This document shows positions 14,931-24,431 of a DNA stretch of 38,090 nucleotides, piece by piece. Made by a program: the position numbers and the translations under genes. The DNA lies in contig CAIOMN010000208.1 of NCBI GenBank assembly GCA_903859415.1, positions 1 through 38,090 on the forward strand. The letters are read 5' to 3'. Origin of the DNA: an uncultured Methylococcaceae bacterium. GTDB taxonomy: Bacteria > Pseudomonadota > Gammaproteobacteria > Methylococcales > Methylomonadaceae. Under the pieces are notes generated by a model. That model was not told the origin of the DNA, did not search any database, and saw nothing but the letters and a program-made list of their open reading frames with translations. Every line of letters begins with the position of its first letter. The stretch's first letter is position 1.

Positions 14931-16511
14931 ATGGAAATTCTTATCAACATTTTAGGAGGATTGGGCCTTTTTTTTATAGGCATTGCCAGTGTCAGCCAAA
15001 GCCTTAGACAATTAACAGGCTCTACTTTTCGCCGCTTGATGGCCAGAGCGGGTAATAATCCTTTCGCTGCCGCAACCACAGGAACAATGGCGGGGGTATT
15101 ACTACAAAGCTCGAATGCAGTCACTTTTATTCTTATCGGCTTAATCAGCACTAAAGCGCTGGACGTTCGTCGTGGACAACCCATTTTGGCTTGGGCGAAC
15201 GTGGGTACGTCTGCCTTAGTTTTCCTGGCTTCAATGAATTTAAGGATGGTTGCACTATTTTTACTCGCAGCAACAGGAATCGGATTGCACTTAAGCAATG
15301 AGAAATCACGCTATCGTTACTTAATGACGGGATTGATGGGTTTGGGTTTACTGCTAATGGGTACCGATCTAATCAAGATAGGCGCCAAACCTTTACAGGA
15401 TGTTGAAGACTTTAAGAATTTAATTGCTTTTGGCGCTCAATCGCAACTACTGTCCCTTTTTATTGGAATGGCGCTAGCCGTGTTTACCCAAAGCACTTCA
15501 ACAGTCGCTGTAGCCGCTATTGGAATGTCACAGTCAGGGCTATTCGGAATTGATCAAACCTTGTTACTGGTGTTTGGTGCCAATATTGGCTCAGGCATTA
15601 GTACTGCGCTCATGGCTGCTAAATTAAGTGGCACTGGCCGACAACTGGCTTATTTTCAGTTTATATTCAAAATCATTGGTTCTTTATTACTGATTATGTT
15701 GTTTTATCTTGAAAACAGTTATCACTGGCCCCTACTTAAAGCTGGACTGAATGAGATTGATACTAAGCTGGGCGCACAGATTGCATTTGTCTATTTTGCC
15801 ATGCAATTGGCTGGCGTTATTGGAGTATTGCCCTTTGGCCCCATTATAGCGAAGCTTTGTCACCGCTTTTCACCACCGACTAAACATGAAGAATTATCGA
15901 GTCCACAATTTCTTTATGATCAGGCGTTAGAAGACCCTCAAACAGCAATTGCACTCGCTGAATGCGAAGCAAAAGAAATTGTTAGTCGCATCTCCGAGCT
16001 AATACCTTATGATGGAGCAATCTTAGATAATGAAGGGAGACAAACTCTACTCAATGCCAGCTTTTCTGTCTTACGGGACATTAACGCGTTTCTGGTTGAA
16101 ATGTTGGACTATCAACCTGACTTAAGCGTTGTAGAGCGTAATCTAAAGCTCCAAACCCAATGCGAACTGATTAAACAAATCATGGAAATTACGCTGCAAA
16201 TTGGGATTACCTTGAAGGATTTACCTGAAACCACCGGCATGCAGCAAATTAGTACCAGTGTGATTGAAGGCCTGCATTTTATTCTTTTAACGCTTATAGA
16301 TTGTATTACCAAGGGGGATCTTGAAAGCATTCCATTATTACAAATCATGACGGATGATCGAGCAAAAATTATGCAACGATTAAGGAACTTATTGATGGAG
16401 GAGACTAAGGAAATGGAGCAAACAAATTATCAATCATTGCTAAATGTGACTATTTATCTGGATAGATCAATTTGGCTGACTCGCCGACTTATATTAACGT
16501 TTAATTACTAA
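14931..16511 (+). CDS. Na+/phosphate cotransporter with PhoU-like C-terminal domain
   Basis: Inner-membrane Na+-coupled phosphate transporter of the NptA/PNaS type. Two inverted membrane repeats carry the family motifs: LLQSSNAVTF (QSS at 59-61) in the first and FTQSTSTVAVA (QST at 187-189) in the second, plus GANIGSGIST at 216-225. About nine hydrophobic segments precede residue 310. Residues 330-526 are soluble and helical and resemble PhoU, which in such proteins couples transport to phosphate status. Length is typical of the two-domain form. It is divergent from the porin/PstS-like operon and has a Pho box upstream, so induction by phosphate limitation is predicted. It converges with nadA. 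Confidence 0.9.
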   Translation: MEILINILGGLGLFFIGIASVSQSLRQLTGSTFRRLMARAGNNPFAAATTGTMAGVLLQSSNAVTFILIGLISTKALDVRRGQPILAWANVGTSALVFLASMNLRMVALFLLAATGIGLHLSNEKSRYRYLMTGLMGLGLLLMGTDLIKIGAKPLQDVEDFKNLIAFGAQSQLLSLFIGMALAVFTQSTSTVAVAAIGMSQSGLFGIDQTLLLVFGANIGSGISTALMAAKLSGTGRQLAYFQFIFKIIGSLLLIMLFYLENSYHWPLLKAGLNEIDTKLGAQIAFVYFAMQLAGVIGVLPFGPIIAKLCHRFSPPTKHEELSSPQFLYDQALEDPQTAIALAECEAKEIVSRISELIPYDGAILDNEGRQTLLNASFSVLRDINAFLVEMLDYQPDLSVVERNLKLQTQCELIKQIMEITLQIGITLKDLPETTGMQQISTSVIEGLHFILLTLIDCITKGDLESIPLLQIMTDDRAKIMQRLRNLLMEETKEMEQTNYQSLLNVTIYLDRSIWLTRRLILTFNY

Positions 16512-16589
16512 AAACAGCTGTCCTGTAAAGCAGCAACTCTGGTGACTTATCACATGAGCTACTGCTAACAAAGCTTTAAATCGAACCCC

Positions 16590-17687
16590 TTAATGAATCG
16601 CTAACATATTATCCAAAGCATGTTTAGCCAATCGGGCTTCTTCAACTGGAACACTGATACGATTAATGACATGACCTGCAGCCAGGTTCTCAAGGACCCA
16701 GGCTAAATGTTGGGGATCTGTTCTAAACATGGTTGAGCACATACATAAGGTAGGCGACATAAAATGTACATTCTTGCCCTCCCCTTTACATTCATCATGT
16801 AAACGATTGACCAGGTTTAATTCAGTCGCCACTAACCAACGGGTATTGGGCTCCGCTTCTCGCACTGTCTTTAATATGTATTCTGTTGAACCCACATACT
16901 CGGCTTTCTCACAGACTTCAAAACAGGCTTCTGGATGAGAAATAACTTTAGTTTCAGGAAAACGCTCCAGAAAGTTATCAATGTGCTCTGGCTTAAAGAC
17001 TTGATGAACAGAACAATAACCATTCCAAAGAATAATCTTGGCATTACGGATTTGCTCGTCAGTCAATCCACCTTTGGGCTTATTGAAATCCCAGGTAACC
17101 ATTTCTTCCAATGGAAGACCCATGCGATAACCGGTATTGCGTCCTAAATGTTGATCCGGGAAAAACAATACTTTAGGACGTTTTGCAAAACTCCACTCCA
17201 ATATCTTTTGAGCATTCGACGAGGTGCAAACAATCCCATCATGCTCACCACAAAATGCTTTTAAATCAGCTGCAGAGTTGATATAGGTGACAGGAGTCAC
17301 TTCATTTTCAACATCAATGATTTCAGCTAACTCTTTCCAGCATTTTTGTACTTTGATCAGATTCGCCATATCAGCCATAGAACAACCCGCCGCTAAATCA
17401 GGCAGGATGGCAATCTGTTCTGGACGCGATAAGATATCTGCAACCTCTGCCATAAAATGCACACCACAGAAGACGATATACTCAGCTTCTGATTGTGCTG
17501 CATCTCTGGATAACTTTAAGGAGTCTCCAGAAAAGTCCGCATGTTTAAATACTTCGTCGCGTTGATAATGATGTCCTAAGACCACACAACGCTTACCTAG
17601 CTTGGCTTTTGCTGAAATAATGCGGGCATCGCATTCTTCATCATCGAGTAAGGCATAATCCTGGATGGGAAAAGGAGTTGAAGTCAT
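16590..17687 (-). CDS. nadA: Quinolinate synthase
   Basis: Condenses iminoaspartate with dihydroxyacetone phosphate to quinolinate in de novo NAD synthesis. The three ligands of the [4Fe-4S] cluster are visible in GCSMADM (C102), NGYCSVH (C225) and the C-terminal LCMCST (C315-C317). The triplicated NadA fold is complete at 365 residues, and VLGHHYQRDEV (36-46) is the substrate-site signature. It starts 15 nt after aspS and is probably cotranscribed with it. The other NAD genes, nadB and nadC, are not in the window. Confidence 0.97.
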   Translation of the reverse strand: MTSTPFPIQDYALLDDEECDARIISAKAKLGKRCVVLGHHYQRDEVFKHADFSGDSLKLSRDAAQSEAEYIVFCGVHFMAEVADILSRPEQIAILPDLAAGCSMADMANLIKVQKCWKELAEIIDVENEVTPVTYINSAADLKAFCGEHDGIVCTSSNAQKILEWSFAKRPKVLFFPDQHLGRNTGYRMGLPLEEMVTWDFNKPKGGLTDEQIRNAKIILWNGYCSVHQVFKPEHIDNFLERFPETKVISHPEACFEVCEKAEYVGSTEYILKTVREAEPNTRWLVATELNLVNRLHDECKGEGKNVHFMSPTLCMCSTMFRTDPQHLAWVLENLAAGHVINRISVPVEEARLAKHALDNMLAIH

Positions 17688-17702
17688 TTATTTACCACTC
17701 AT

Positions 17703-19496
17703 TTAGTCTTGCTTAGGTTTTTCTTTGCCAGCAGGTTTAATTAAACGAATACCTAACTCTTTCAATTGTTCATCAGTGACGACAGCAGGAGCACTTACTA
17801 ATGGACACGCTGCTGATTGAGTTTTAGGGAACGCAATCACATCACGAATAGAAGTTGAGCCGGTCATCAACATCACTAAACGATCTAAACCAAACGCTAA
17901 GCCACCGTGTGGAGGCGCACCGTATTTTAAGGCATCTAACAGGAAGCCGAATTTTTCTCTGGCTTCTTCCTCTCCGATACCTAAAATTTCAAACACGGTT
18001 TGTTGCATTGAGGTACGGTTGATACGGATAGATCCACCACCCACTTCAGTGCCGTTTAAGACTAAATCGTAAGCGCGTGATAAGGCGGCACCTGGATTGG
18101 CAACCAAATCTTCAACTGAACAGCTAGGTGCAGTAAATGGATGATGAATCGCATTAAAACGACCGGCTTTTTCATCCCAATCAAACATTGGGAAATCAAC
18201 CACCCAAACAGGTTTCCACTCACCTTGTAATAAATTGAGATCATGACCCAACTTAACCCGCAACGCACCCATGGCTTCGTTAACAATACTGGCTTTGTCC
18301 GCACCAAAAAAGATTAAATCACCGGTTTGTGCGCCTGTTTTAGCTAATACGCTATCCCAAACTTCTTTGGGCGCAAATTTAACAATCGGTGATTGCAAGC
18401 CATCAAGACCCGCAGACAGATCATTGACCTTAATATAAGCTAAACCTCTTGCACCATATATACTGACGTATTTGGTTAAATCATCAATCTCTTTACGGCT
18501 TAAATCACCGGCATTGGGGACACGCATAGCGACCACACGACCTTTAGGATCATTCGCTGGTGCAGAGAAGACTTTAAAGTCAACATCCTTCATGTCGTCA
18601 GCAATATCAACCAACTCTAAAGGAATACGTAAATCAGGACGATCAATACCATAACGAGAAATCGCTTCCTGATAACTCATCCGTGGGAATTCTGCTCCCA
18701 AATCAACATCAATCACTTTCGCAAATAACTGACGAATCATTTCTTCCATGATGTTCATGATTTCGTGCTCATCCATAAAGGATGTTTCGATATCTAACTG
18801 GGTAAATTCAGGCTGTCTATCGGCACGTAAGTCTTCATCACGGAAGCAGCGAACTACTTGATAATAACGATCCATACCCGCAATCATCAACATTTGTTTA
18901 TACAATTGTGGCGATTGTGGCAAAGCAAAGAATGAATTCTCGTGTGTACGACTGGGTACTATGTAATCACGCGCACCTTCTGGGGTCGCTTTAGTTAAGT
19001 ACGGTGTTTCAATTTCAAAAAACTCGTTATCATCCAGGAAGTTTCTTAACACCCGCGTCACATCACGACGTACTTTCATTTTTTCTTGCATCGCAACACG
19101 ACGCAAATCAATGTAACGGTAACGTAAGCGAAGTTCTTCGTTAACTTCTATGTCACTTTCTACTGGGAAAGGCGGCGTTTCTGATTCATTTAAGACTTCA
19201 ATATCTTTAGCTAAAATCTCAATGGCTCCCGAATGCATGTTTTTATTGACTGTCCCTTCTGGACGATCACGCACAATACCCGTAATTTTTAATACATATT
19301 CACTGCGGACATGCTCAGCAATAGCAAATGTATCTTCTACGTCGGGATCAACCACAACCTGTACCAAACCAGCACGGTCTCTAAGATCAATAAAGATAAC
19401 GCCACCATGATCACGGCGTCTATGCACCCAACCACAAATTGATACAGTTTCGCCTAACTGTTGTGTATTTAATTCTCCGCACTTGTGAGTACGCAT
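17703..19496 (-). CDS. aspS: Aspartyl-tRNA synthetase
   Basis: Charges tRNA-Asp. At 597 residues it has the bacterial layout: N-terminal OB anticodon-binding domain (1-105, with [20 protein letters not shown]), class II catalytic core with motif 2 [19 protein letters not shown], a GAD insertion (about 300-420), and motif 3 [16 protein letters not shown] near the end. It is preceded by fmdB and a strong stem-loop and followed by nadA after 15 nt. Whether it discriminates against tRNA-Asn cannot be read by eye; no gatCAB is in the window. Confidence 0.97.
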   Translation of the reverse strand: MRTHKCGELNTQQLGETVSICGWVHRRRDHGGVIFIDLRDRAGLVQVVVDPDVEDTFAIAEHVRSEYVLKITGIVRDRPEGTVNKNMHSGAIEILAKDIEVLNESETPPFPVESDIEVNEELRLRYRYIDLRRVAMQEKMKVRRDVTRVLRNFLDDNEFFEIETPYLTKATPEGARDYIVPSRTHENSFFALPQSPQLYKQMLMIAGMDRYYQVVRCFRDEDLRADRQPEFTQLDIETSFMDEHEIMNIMEEMIRQLFAKVIDVDLGAEFPRMSYQEAISRYGIDRPDLRIPLELVDIADDMKDVDFKVFSAPANDPKGRVVAMRVPNAGDLSRKEIDDLTKYVSIYGARGLAYIKVNDLSAGLDGLQSPIVKFAPKEVWDSVLAKTGAQTGDLIFFGADKASIVNEAMGALRVKLGHDLNLLQGEWKPVWVVDFPMFDWDEKAGRFNAIHHPFTAPSCSVEDLVANPGAALSRAYDLVLNGTEVGGGSIRINRTSMQQTVFEILGIGEEEAREKFGFLLDALKYGAPPHGGLAFGLDRLVMLMTGSTSIRDVIAFPKTQSAACPLVSAPAVVTDEQLKELGIRLIKPAGKEKPKQD

Positions 19497-19544
19497 AGAT
19501 ATTCCCTGTATATTTAAAAAATTGTTTATTTAATCAAATGAGGT

Positions 19545-19582
19545 GTGTAAAGCAAGATCAATTTCCAATCCTGCTTTTACAC
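19545..19582 (-). promoter_or_regulatory. Long stem-loop between fmdB and aspS
   Basis: On the minus strand GTGTAAAAGCAGGAT pairs with ATCTTGCTTTACAC across a 9-nt loop, giving 14 pairs with one bulged A and one G-U. It begins 8 nt after the fmdB stop. No T-run follows directly, so it may be a weak terminator, an mRNA 3' end protector or a leader element of aspS. Confidence 0.5.
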
Positions 19583-19590
19583 TTTAACTT

Positions 19591-19860
19591 TTAATCGCTT
19601 TTGCAGCCACCCGCTGGACAGCTACTTGCCTTTGGTTTGCTAGGTACTGAAGCTTCGCCCGCTACATTTTTCTTTGCGCCACTTTTAAAATCAGTTTCAT
19701 ACCAGCCATTCCCTTTTAATCTAAAACCAGCGGCTGAAATCTTTTTCATTAATTCCGGCTTCGTACAAGCAGGGCAGATCACTAAAGGGTCAGCACCCAG
19801 TTTTTGTAAAGCTTCATGTTCGTGACCACAAGACTGACATTGATATTCGTAAATTGGCAT
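19591..19860 (-). CDS. FmdB-family zinc-ribbon protein
   Basis: Small protein of 89 residues with the FmdB zinc ribbon: MPIYEYQCQSCGHEHE at the start, the second cysteine pair in VICPACTKPE and the typical GFRLKGNGWYETDFK segment. The tail is low-complexity (Ala, Ser, Lys) and ends with a CPAGGC cysteine motif. The family was named as a regulator of amidase genes, but its real role is unclear. An upstream in-frame GTG at 19866 exists, but MPIYEY at 19860 is the conserved start. Lying ahead of aspS is a common gammaproteobacterial order. Confidence 0.9.
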   Translation of the reverse strand: MPIYEYQCQSCGHEHEALQKLGADPLVICPACTKPELMKKISAAGFRLKGNGWYETDFKSGAKKNVAGEASVPSKPKASSCPAGGCKSD

Positions 19861-19968
19861 TACCACTCCGACAACAACAAAAAATAATAACTACTATAAG
19901 GACTGTATTTAGTTTTTCCAAGTACTTACTATAGAATAACCGTCTATTTTACAGACTCAACGCTAACA

Positions 19969-21000
19969 ATGAAAACATTAACACTAACTCGCCCTGATGA
20001 TTGGCATTTGCATGTACGTAATAACGCTATTTTAAAAGCCGTCTTGCCTCATACAGCCAAGCAATTCGCACGTGCGATTATTATGCCTAATCTTAAGCCG
20101 CCAGTAACGACAGTTGAGCAAGCATTGGCTTATCGGGAAGAAATTTTACACGCTATCCCTAATGGTGAAAGCTTTACGCCCTTAATGACGTTATACCTGA
20201 CCGCTGCTACGCCACTTTCTGAGATAAAGAAAGCCGCAGAATCGGCTCATGTTTATGCCTTTAAGTTATACCCAGCCGGTGCTACGACTAACTCAGACGC
20301 CGGCGTTGCTGATATTAAAGCGATTTATCCTTTGCTGGCAGAACTCGAAAAGCAAGATATACCTTTATTGATCCACGGTGAAGTGACGCGTGAAGATTGT
20401 GATATTTTTGATAGAGAACGTGAGTTTGTTGATACCAGTTTAACTCAAATAACCACTAACTTCCCTGGCTTACGTATTGTTCTTGAACACCTAACTACTT
20501 CCGAAGCGGTAGATTTTGTTCAGGCATCAGGCAAAAACATTGCCGCAACGATTACCCCACAACATCTTTTGTATAACAGGAATGCCCTACTCGCAGGCGG
20601 TATACGCCCCCATTATTATTGCTTACCCATACTTAAACGAGAACGTCATCGTCTAGCACTCGTTGCCGCAGCAACCAGTGGTAATCCAAAGTTCTTTTTA
20701 GGTACCGATAGCGCTCCTCATTTAACTTCATTAAAAGAAACAACCTGCGGTTGTGCCGGTTGTTTTAGCGCTCATGCAGCGATAGAGCTTTATGCTGAAG
20801 CCTTTGAACAAGCAGACGCACTTGATAAACTGGAAGGGTTCGCCAGCTTTTATGGTGCTGACTTTTATCGCTTACCCAGAAATACCTCAACCATTACCTT
20901 AAACAGAACAAGCTGGACAGTGCCATTAAGTTACGGCGACAGTGAAACACCGATTACACCACTTAAAGCCGGTGAAGAACTCTCCTGGAAGTTACAATAA
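19969..21000 (+). CDS. pyrC: Dihydroorotase
   Basis: Third step of pyrimidine synthesis: cyclises N-carbamoyl-aspartate to dihydroorotate. Metal ligands are visible in DWHLHVRN (H13, H15), and the carboxylated lysine is K99 in [16 protein letters not shown]. Further histidines lie in LLIHGEV and LEHLTT, and the catalytic Asp is in [10 protein letters not shown]. The 343-residue size places it in the short, class II E. coli-like type. It is the first of two plus-strand genes before rnt, with an 81-nt spacer. Confidence 0.97.
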   Translation: MKTLTLTRPDDWHLHVRNNAILKAVLPHTAKQFARAIIMPNLKPPVTTVEQALAYREEILHAIPNGESFTPLMTLYLTAATPLSEIKKAAESAHVYAFKLYPAGATTNSDAGVADIKAIYPLLAELEKQDIPLLIHGEVTREDCDIFDREREFVDTSLTQITTNFPGLRIVLEHLTTSEAVDFVQASGKNIAATITPQHLLYNRNALLAGGIRPHYYCLPILKRERHRLALVAAATSGNPKFFLGTDSAPHLTSLKETTCGCAGCFSAHAAIELYAEAFEQADALDKLEGFASFYGADFYRLPRNTSTITLNRTSWTVPLSYGDSETPITPLKAGEELSWKLQ

Positions 21001-21081
21001 TCAATAAATATTACCGCTCTTAATCCATTTTAAGCGTAAGATGCTCTACCTTTTCGATCATCCAAGGATATAAACAAACAA

Positions 21082-21705
21082 ATGGACACACCTGCAATTC
21101 CTTTAAATCAACGTTTCAGAGGCTATCTTCCGGTCATTATTGATATAGAAACCGCCGGTTTTAATCCAAAAAAGAATGCCTTACTGGAAATTGCAGCCGT
21201 TATTGTTGAATATAATAGCCTGAATGAGCTGGAAATTACTGAGCGCTATACGACCCATGTTGTACCATTTAAAAACTCTGAGCTAGATCCAGCTGCACTT
21301 AAATTTAATGGGATAGATCCTCACCATCCCTTCCGAATGGCCATTGAGGAGAAAGATGCGCTGGACATGCTCTTTAAACCTATTAAGCACGCTGTAAAAC
21401 GAAACAATTGCACAAGAGCCATTTTGGTAGGACATAACCCAGCTTTTGACATTGCCTTTTTAAACGCAGCGATTCATAGAACCCAATCCAAACGCAGCCC
21501 GTTTCATCCGTTTAGCACTTTCGATACCGCAACACTGGGGGGATTGGCTTATCAACAAACCGTGTTAGCAAAAATCGCCCAAACGGCTGGTCTTGAATGG
21601 GATAATGAAAAAGCCCATTCAGCCCTATATGATGCAGAAAAAACGGCCGAACTATTTTGCCTGATAGTTAACCGTTGGAAACGGCTAGAGGAAATGAATG
21701 TCTAA
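21082..21705 (+). CDS. rnt: Ribonuclease T (DEDDh 3'-5' exoribonuclease)
   Basis: Trims the 3' ends of tRNA and other stable RNAs; acts as a dimer. DEDDh residues: D21 and E23 in IIDIETAGFNP, an Asp in GHNPAFDIAFLNAA, and His and Asp in AHSALYDAEKTAELF. The length of 207 residues fits RNase T rather than the DnaQ subunit. An AAGGAT ribosome site precedes the ATG. In many gammaproteobacteria rnt sits between pyrC and the glutaredoxin gene grxD, as here. Confidence 0.93.
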   Translation: MDTPAIPLNQRFRGYLPVIIDIETAGFNPKKNALLEIAAVIVEYNSLNELEITERYTTHVVPFKNSELDPAALKFNGIDPHHPFRMAIEEKDALDMLFKPIKHAVKRNNCTRAILVGHNPAFDIAFLNAAIHRTQSKRSPFHPFSTFDTATLGGLAYQQTVLAKIAQTAGLEWDNEKAHSALYDAEKTAELFCLIVNRWKRLEEMNV

Positions 21706-21708
21706 CAC

Positions 21709-21807
21709 TCAAAACTGACGGATGACAAAAATCAATCCCAGAACAAAAAATAAGACTCCGAAACGACTCAGGTCACCCGTGGACTTTAAATTATCCTGCG
21801 ATACCAT
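21709..21807 (-). CDS. Candidate 32-residue single-span membrane protein overlapping grxD
   Basis: A small ORF found by hand. ATG at 21807 lies inside the 3' end of grxD in another frame, and the ORF ends at TGA 21709-21711, filling the gap to the rnt stop. The product has a short polar N-terminus (MVSQDNLKSTGDLSR), one hydrophobic span (FGVLFFVLGLIFVI) and a basic end (RQF). The overlap of 17 nt with grxD suggests translational coupling. The composition fits a real small membrane protein better than chance, but there is no recognised family. Confidence 0.4.
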   Translation of the reverse strand: MVSQDNLKSTGDLSRFGVLFFVLGLIFVIRQF

Positions 21808-22114
21808 CCGCTGCCGCTAATAAACCCACTAACTCGCCTTTTTTATACAAATCAATGACGATATCACAACCACCTATTAACTCACCTTTAATATAAAGCT
21901 GAGGATAGGTCGGCCAGTGCGAATACTCTTTAAGCGCTTCACGCACCTCTGGATCTTCAAAGATATTAACAGAGGCGTATTTTGCGTGACAGGCTTCCAG
22001 TACCTGAACTGTTTGACCAGAAAAACCACACTGTGGAAAGTCTGGCGTCCCTTTCATGTACAAAATAACCGGGTTACTTTCAAGTTGTTCTTTAATTCTA
22101 TCTATAACGCTCAT
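21791..22114 (-). CDS. grxD: Monothiol glutaredoxin Grx4
   Basis: CGFS-type glutaredoxin that binds and delivers [2Fe-2S] clusters with glutathione and BolA partners. The active site is PQCGFSGQ with C29, K21 in YMKGTPDFP contacts glutathione, and the WPTYPQLYIKGELIGGCDI segment carries the cis-Pro and GG motif. At 107 residues it is the standard single-domain form. It is convergent with rnt and overlaps the small membrane ORF at its 3' end. Confidence 0.96.
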   Translation of the reverse strand: MSVIDRIKEQLESNPVILYMKGTPDFPQCGFSGQTVQVLEACHAKYASVNIFEDPEVREALKEYSHWPTYPQLYIKGELIGGCDIVIDLYKKGELVGLLAAADGIAG

Positions 22115-22200
22115 ATTGGATAATCACTCAGTTAAATTAAATTTGGCTCAATTCTAACAACATTGTGTTATTTAAAAAAGTAAATCTTATCATCCATCGC

Positions 22201-22229
22201 TTGCCTGTTAGTAAATTGAAACTTATAAT
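22201..22229 (+). promoter_or_regulatory. Sigma70 promoter of argD-argF
   Basis: TTGCCT (22201-22206) and a perfect TATAAT (22224-22229) are separated by exactly 17 nt. A start near 22236 gives a leader of about 54 nt before the argD ATG. No clear ArgR box was recognised across it. Confidence 0.6.
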
Positions 22230-22289
22230 CGATCATTTTTTTAACAGGTAAGAGATCACTACTTGTTTTATTGATTGCAGGCAAGAATC

Positions 22290-23471
22290 ATGACTAGCCA
22301 TATTATGCCAACATACGGACGTTTACCAGTCACTTTTGGTCGGGGCGAAGGTGTGTGGTTATTCGATGAAAATAACAATCGCTATCTGGATGCCTTATCC
22401 GGTATCGCGGTATGTAATTTAGGGCACGCGCATCCAGCAGTGCACGAAGCCATCTGCGCGCAAAGCGGAAAGCTGTTACATACCTCCAATCTCTATACCA
22501 TTGCTAATCAAGAATTACTCGCCGACAAACTGACAGAAAAATCCGGCATGGACAATGTCTTTTTCTGTAACTCAGGCGCAGAAGCCAATGAAGCCGCCAT
22601 TAAACTAGCGCGTAAATACGGTCATTCAAAAGGAATTGATAATCCAGCGATTATTGTCATGGAAAAAAGCTTTCATGGTCGAACCTTAGCCACGTTAAGC
22701 GCGACCGGCAATAGCAAAGTGCAACTAGGCTTTGCACCCTTGGTTGAAGGTTTTATCAGAGTCCCTTACAACGATATAAACGCTATTGAACAAGCACTTG
22801 AAAGCAATAAAAACATAGTCGCTGTCTTGGTGGAACCCATCCAAGGTGAAGGTGGTGTCAATATACCGGCCTCTGACTATCTTAACAAACTAAGATTGCT
22901 ATGCGATCAGCATGAAATTCTGATGATGCTCGATGAAATTCAGTCTGGCATTGGCCGAACAGGTAAGTTTCTAGCCTTTCAACACAACGATATTATTCCT
23001 GATGTCTGCACATTGGCTAAGGCCTTAGGCAATGGCGTTCCGATTGGCGCTTGCCTTGCTAGAGGAAAAGCCGCTGCACTACTGACAGCCGGAGCCCACG
23101 GCTCAACTTTTGGTGGCAATCCCTTAGCCTGTAGCGCAGCTTTAGCAGTATTAGCAACCCTGGATAAAGATAATCTGATTGAGTCTGCACAAAAAAGTGG
23201 AGATGCCATCCGAGCCGGATTTACAGAGACCCTTAAAAATAATAAACATGTTATTAATATCCGTAATAAAGGATTAATGATCGGCATTGAGTTTGATAAA
23301 CCCTGTACAGAATTAGTCAAACTAGCCCTGGAAAAGCATTTATTAATTAACGTAACCAATGAAACTACGATCCGTTTGTTACCCCCATTAATTATTGACA
23401 ACGAACAAATCCAATTACTAATTGACACGTTGACAACTATTATTAATGACTATACAGAACAAACTGCTTAA
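22290..23471 (+). CDS. argD: Acetylornithine aminotransferase
   Basis: PLP enzyme that makes N-acetylornithine in arginine synthesis, and often succinyldiaminopimelate for lysine. The PLP lysine is K244 in [27 protein letters not shown] (214-226) holds the pyridine-binding Asp, and [15 protein letters not shown] is the phosphate-binding block. The frame is open further upstream to a TTG at 22275, but ATG at 22290 with an AGGCAAGA site fits the family start MPTYGRLPV. The product is 393 residues. argF follows after 8 nt, so the two are one operon. Confidence 0.96.
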   Translation: MTSHIMPTYGRLPVTFGRGEGVWLFDENNNRYLDALSGIAVCNLGHAHPAVHEAICAQSGKLLHTSNLYTIANQELLADKLTEKSGMDNVFFCNSGAEANEAAIKLARKYGHSKGIDNPAIIVMEKSFHGRTLATLSATGNSKVQLGFAPLVEGFIRVPYNDINAIEQALESNKNIVAVLVEPIQGEGGVNIPASDYLNKLRLLCDQHEILMMLDEIQSGIGRTGKFLAFQHNDIIPDVCTLAKALGNGVPIGACLARGKAAALLTAGAHGSTFGGNPLACSAALAVLATLDKDNLIESAQKSGDAIRAGFTETLKNNKHVINIRNKGLMIGIEFDKPCTELVKLALEKHLLINVTNETTIRLLPPLIIDNEQIQLLIDTLTTIINDYTEQTA

Positions 23472-23479
23472 ATAACACC

Positions 23480-24379
23480 ATGATGAACCCTAGACATTTC
23501 ACTAGCCTACTTGACTTATCGAGTGACGAATTAAGACAAATAATTAATAGAGCCATAGACCTAAAAACCAAGCGTGACCGTGATTATCAACCATTGAAAG
23601 GCCAAATATTGGCCATGATATTTGAAAAATCATCAACACGTACTCGCATCTCTTTTGAAGCAGGCATGGTTCATTTTGGTGGTAGCGCCTTATTCTTATC
23701 ACCCAGAGATACTCAATTAGGTCGCGGCGAACCATTACAGGACAGCGCTAAAGTTATTTCAAGCATGGTTGATTGCATCATGCTTAGAACCAATAATCAC
23801 GAAACAGTCACGACTTTTGCCCAACACTCAAGTGTTCCAGTTATTAATGGGTTAACCGATCAACTACACCCCTGCCAGTTACTCGCTGATATGCAAACTT
23901 TTTTTGAATATCGAGGCGACATTAAAGGCAAAACGGTCGCATGGATAGGTGACGGCAATAATATGTGCAACTCATATATCCATGCCGCCGTGCAACTGGA
24001 TTTTAAACTACATATTGCTTGCCCCCCCGACTATCTTCCGCAACAATCTTATGTTCAAACTGGGGGTGAGCACCTTAAATTTTTTGATACGGCAATAGAA
24101 GCAGCAAAAGATAGTTCTCTGATTGTTACCGATGTTTGGACCAGCATGGGTCAGGAAGATGAACAAGCGATTCGTGAATTAGCCTTTAGAGATTATCAAA
24201 TTGACTCGACCATCATGAGCGCTGCCAAAACTGATGCACTCTTTATGCATTGTCTGCCTGCTCACCGCGGCGAAGAAGTCACTTCTGAAGTGATTGATGG
24301 CCCCCAAAGTGTTGTTTTTCCAGAGGCTGAAAACCGTCTACATGCTCAAAAAGCGCTATTAGAGTTTCTTCTTTGCTAG
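23480..24379 (+). CDS. argF: Ornithine carbamoyltransferase (anabolic)
   Basis: Makes citrulline from ornithine and carbamoyl phosphate. Carbamoyl-phosphate sites SSTRTR (51-56) and HPCQLLAD (130-137) are visible, together with the ornithine loop DVWTSMGQE and the C-terminal [11 protein letters not shown]. Length 299 residues. The first two codons are both ATG, and either may be the start. Lying 8 nt after argD points to biosynthesis rather than arginine breakdown, for which arcA and arcC would be expected and are absent. Confidence 0.96.
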   Translation: MMNPRHFTSLLDLSSDELRQIINRAIDLKTKRDRDYQPLKGQILAMIFEKSSTRTRISFEAGMVHFGGSALFLSPRDTQLGRGEPLQDSAKVISSMVDCIMLRTNNHETVTTFAQHSSVPVINGLTDQLHPCQLLADMQTFFEYRGDIKGKTVAWIGDGNNMCNSYIHAAVQLDFKLHIACPPDYLPQQSYVQTGGEHLKFFDTAIEAAKDSSLIVTDVWTSMGQEDEQAIRELAFRDYQIDSTIMSAAKTDALFMHCLPAHRGEEVTSEVIDGPQSVVFPEAENRLHAQKALLEFLLC

Positions 24380-24431
24380 AAAGAACGTTAGAATCTGTTC
24401 AATTAAATAACTATTTTTAGTATAACTATCC

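Noticed and set aside
14912-15298. A 128-codon antisense frame over the start of the Na+/Pi cotransporter gene.
   Set aside because: Mirrors the hydrophobic codons of the real gene and has no ribosome site or recognisable protein features.
16512-16589. A shared terminator between the convergent cotransporter and nadA genes.
   Set aside because: Contains ACAGCTGT and some short complementary pieces, but no stem-loop with a T-run on either strand.
22204-22248. CCTGTTA and TAACAGG around the argD promoter as an operator.
   Set aside because: Only 7 bp with a 31-nt gap and no resemblance to the ArgR box; likely chance.
22979-23428. A 149-codon antisense frame inside argD.
   Set aside because: Shadow of a conserved enzyme gene; product composition is not protein-like.
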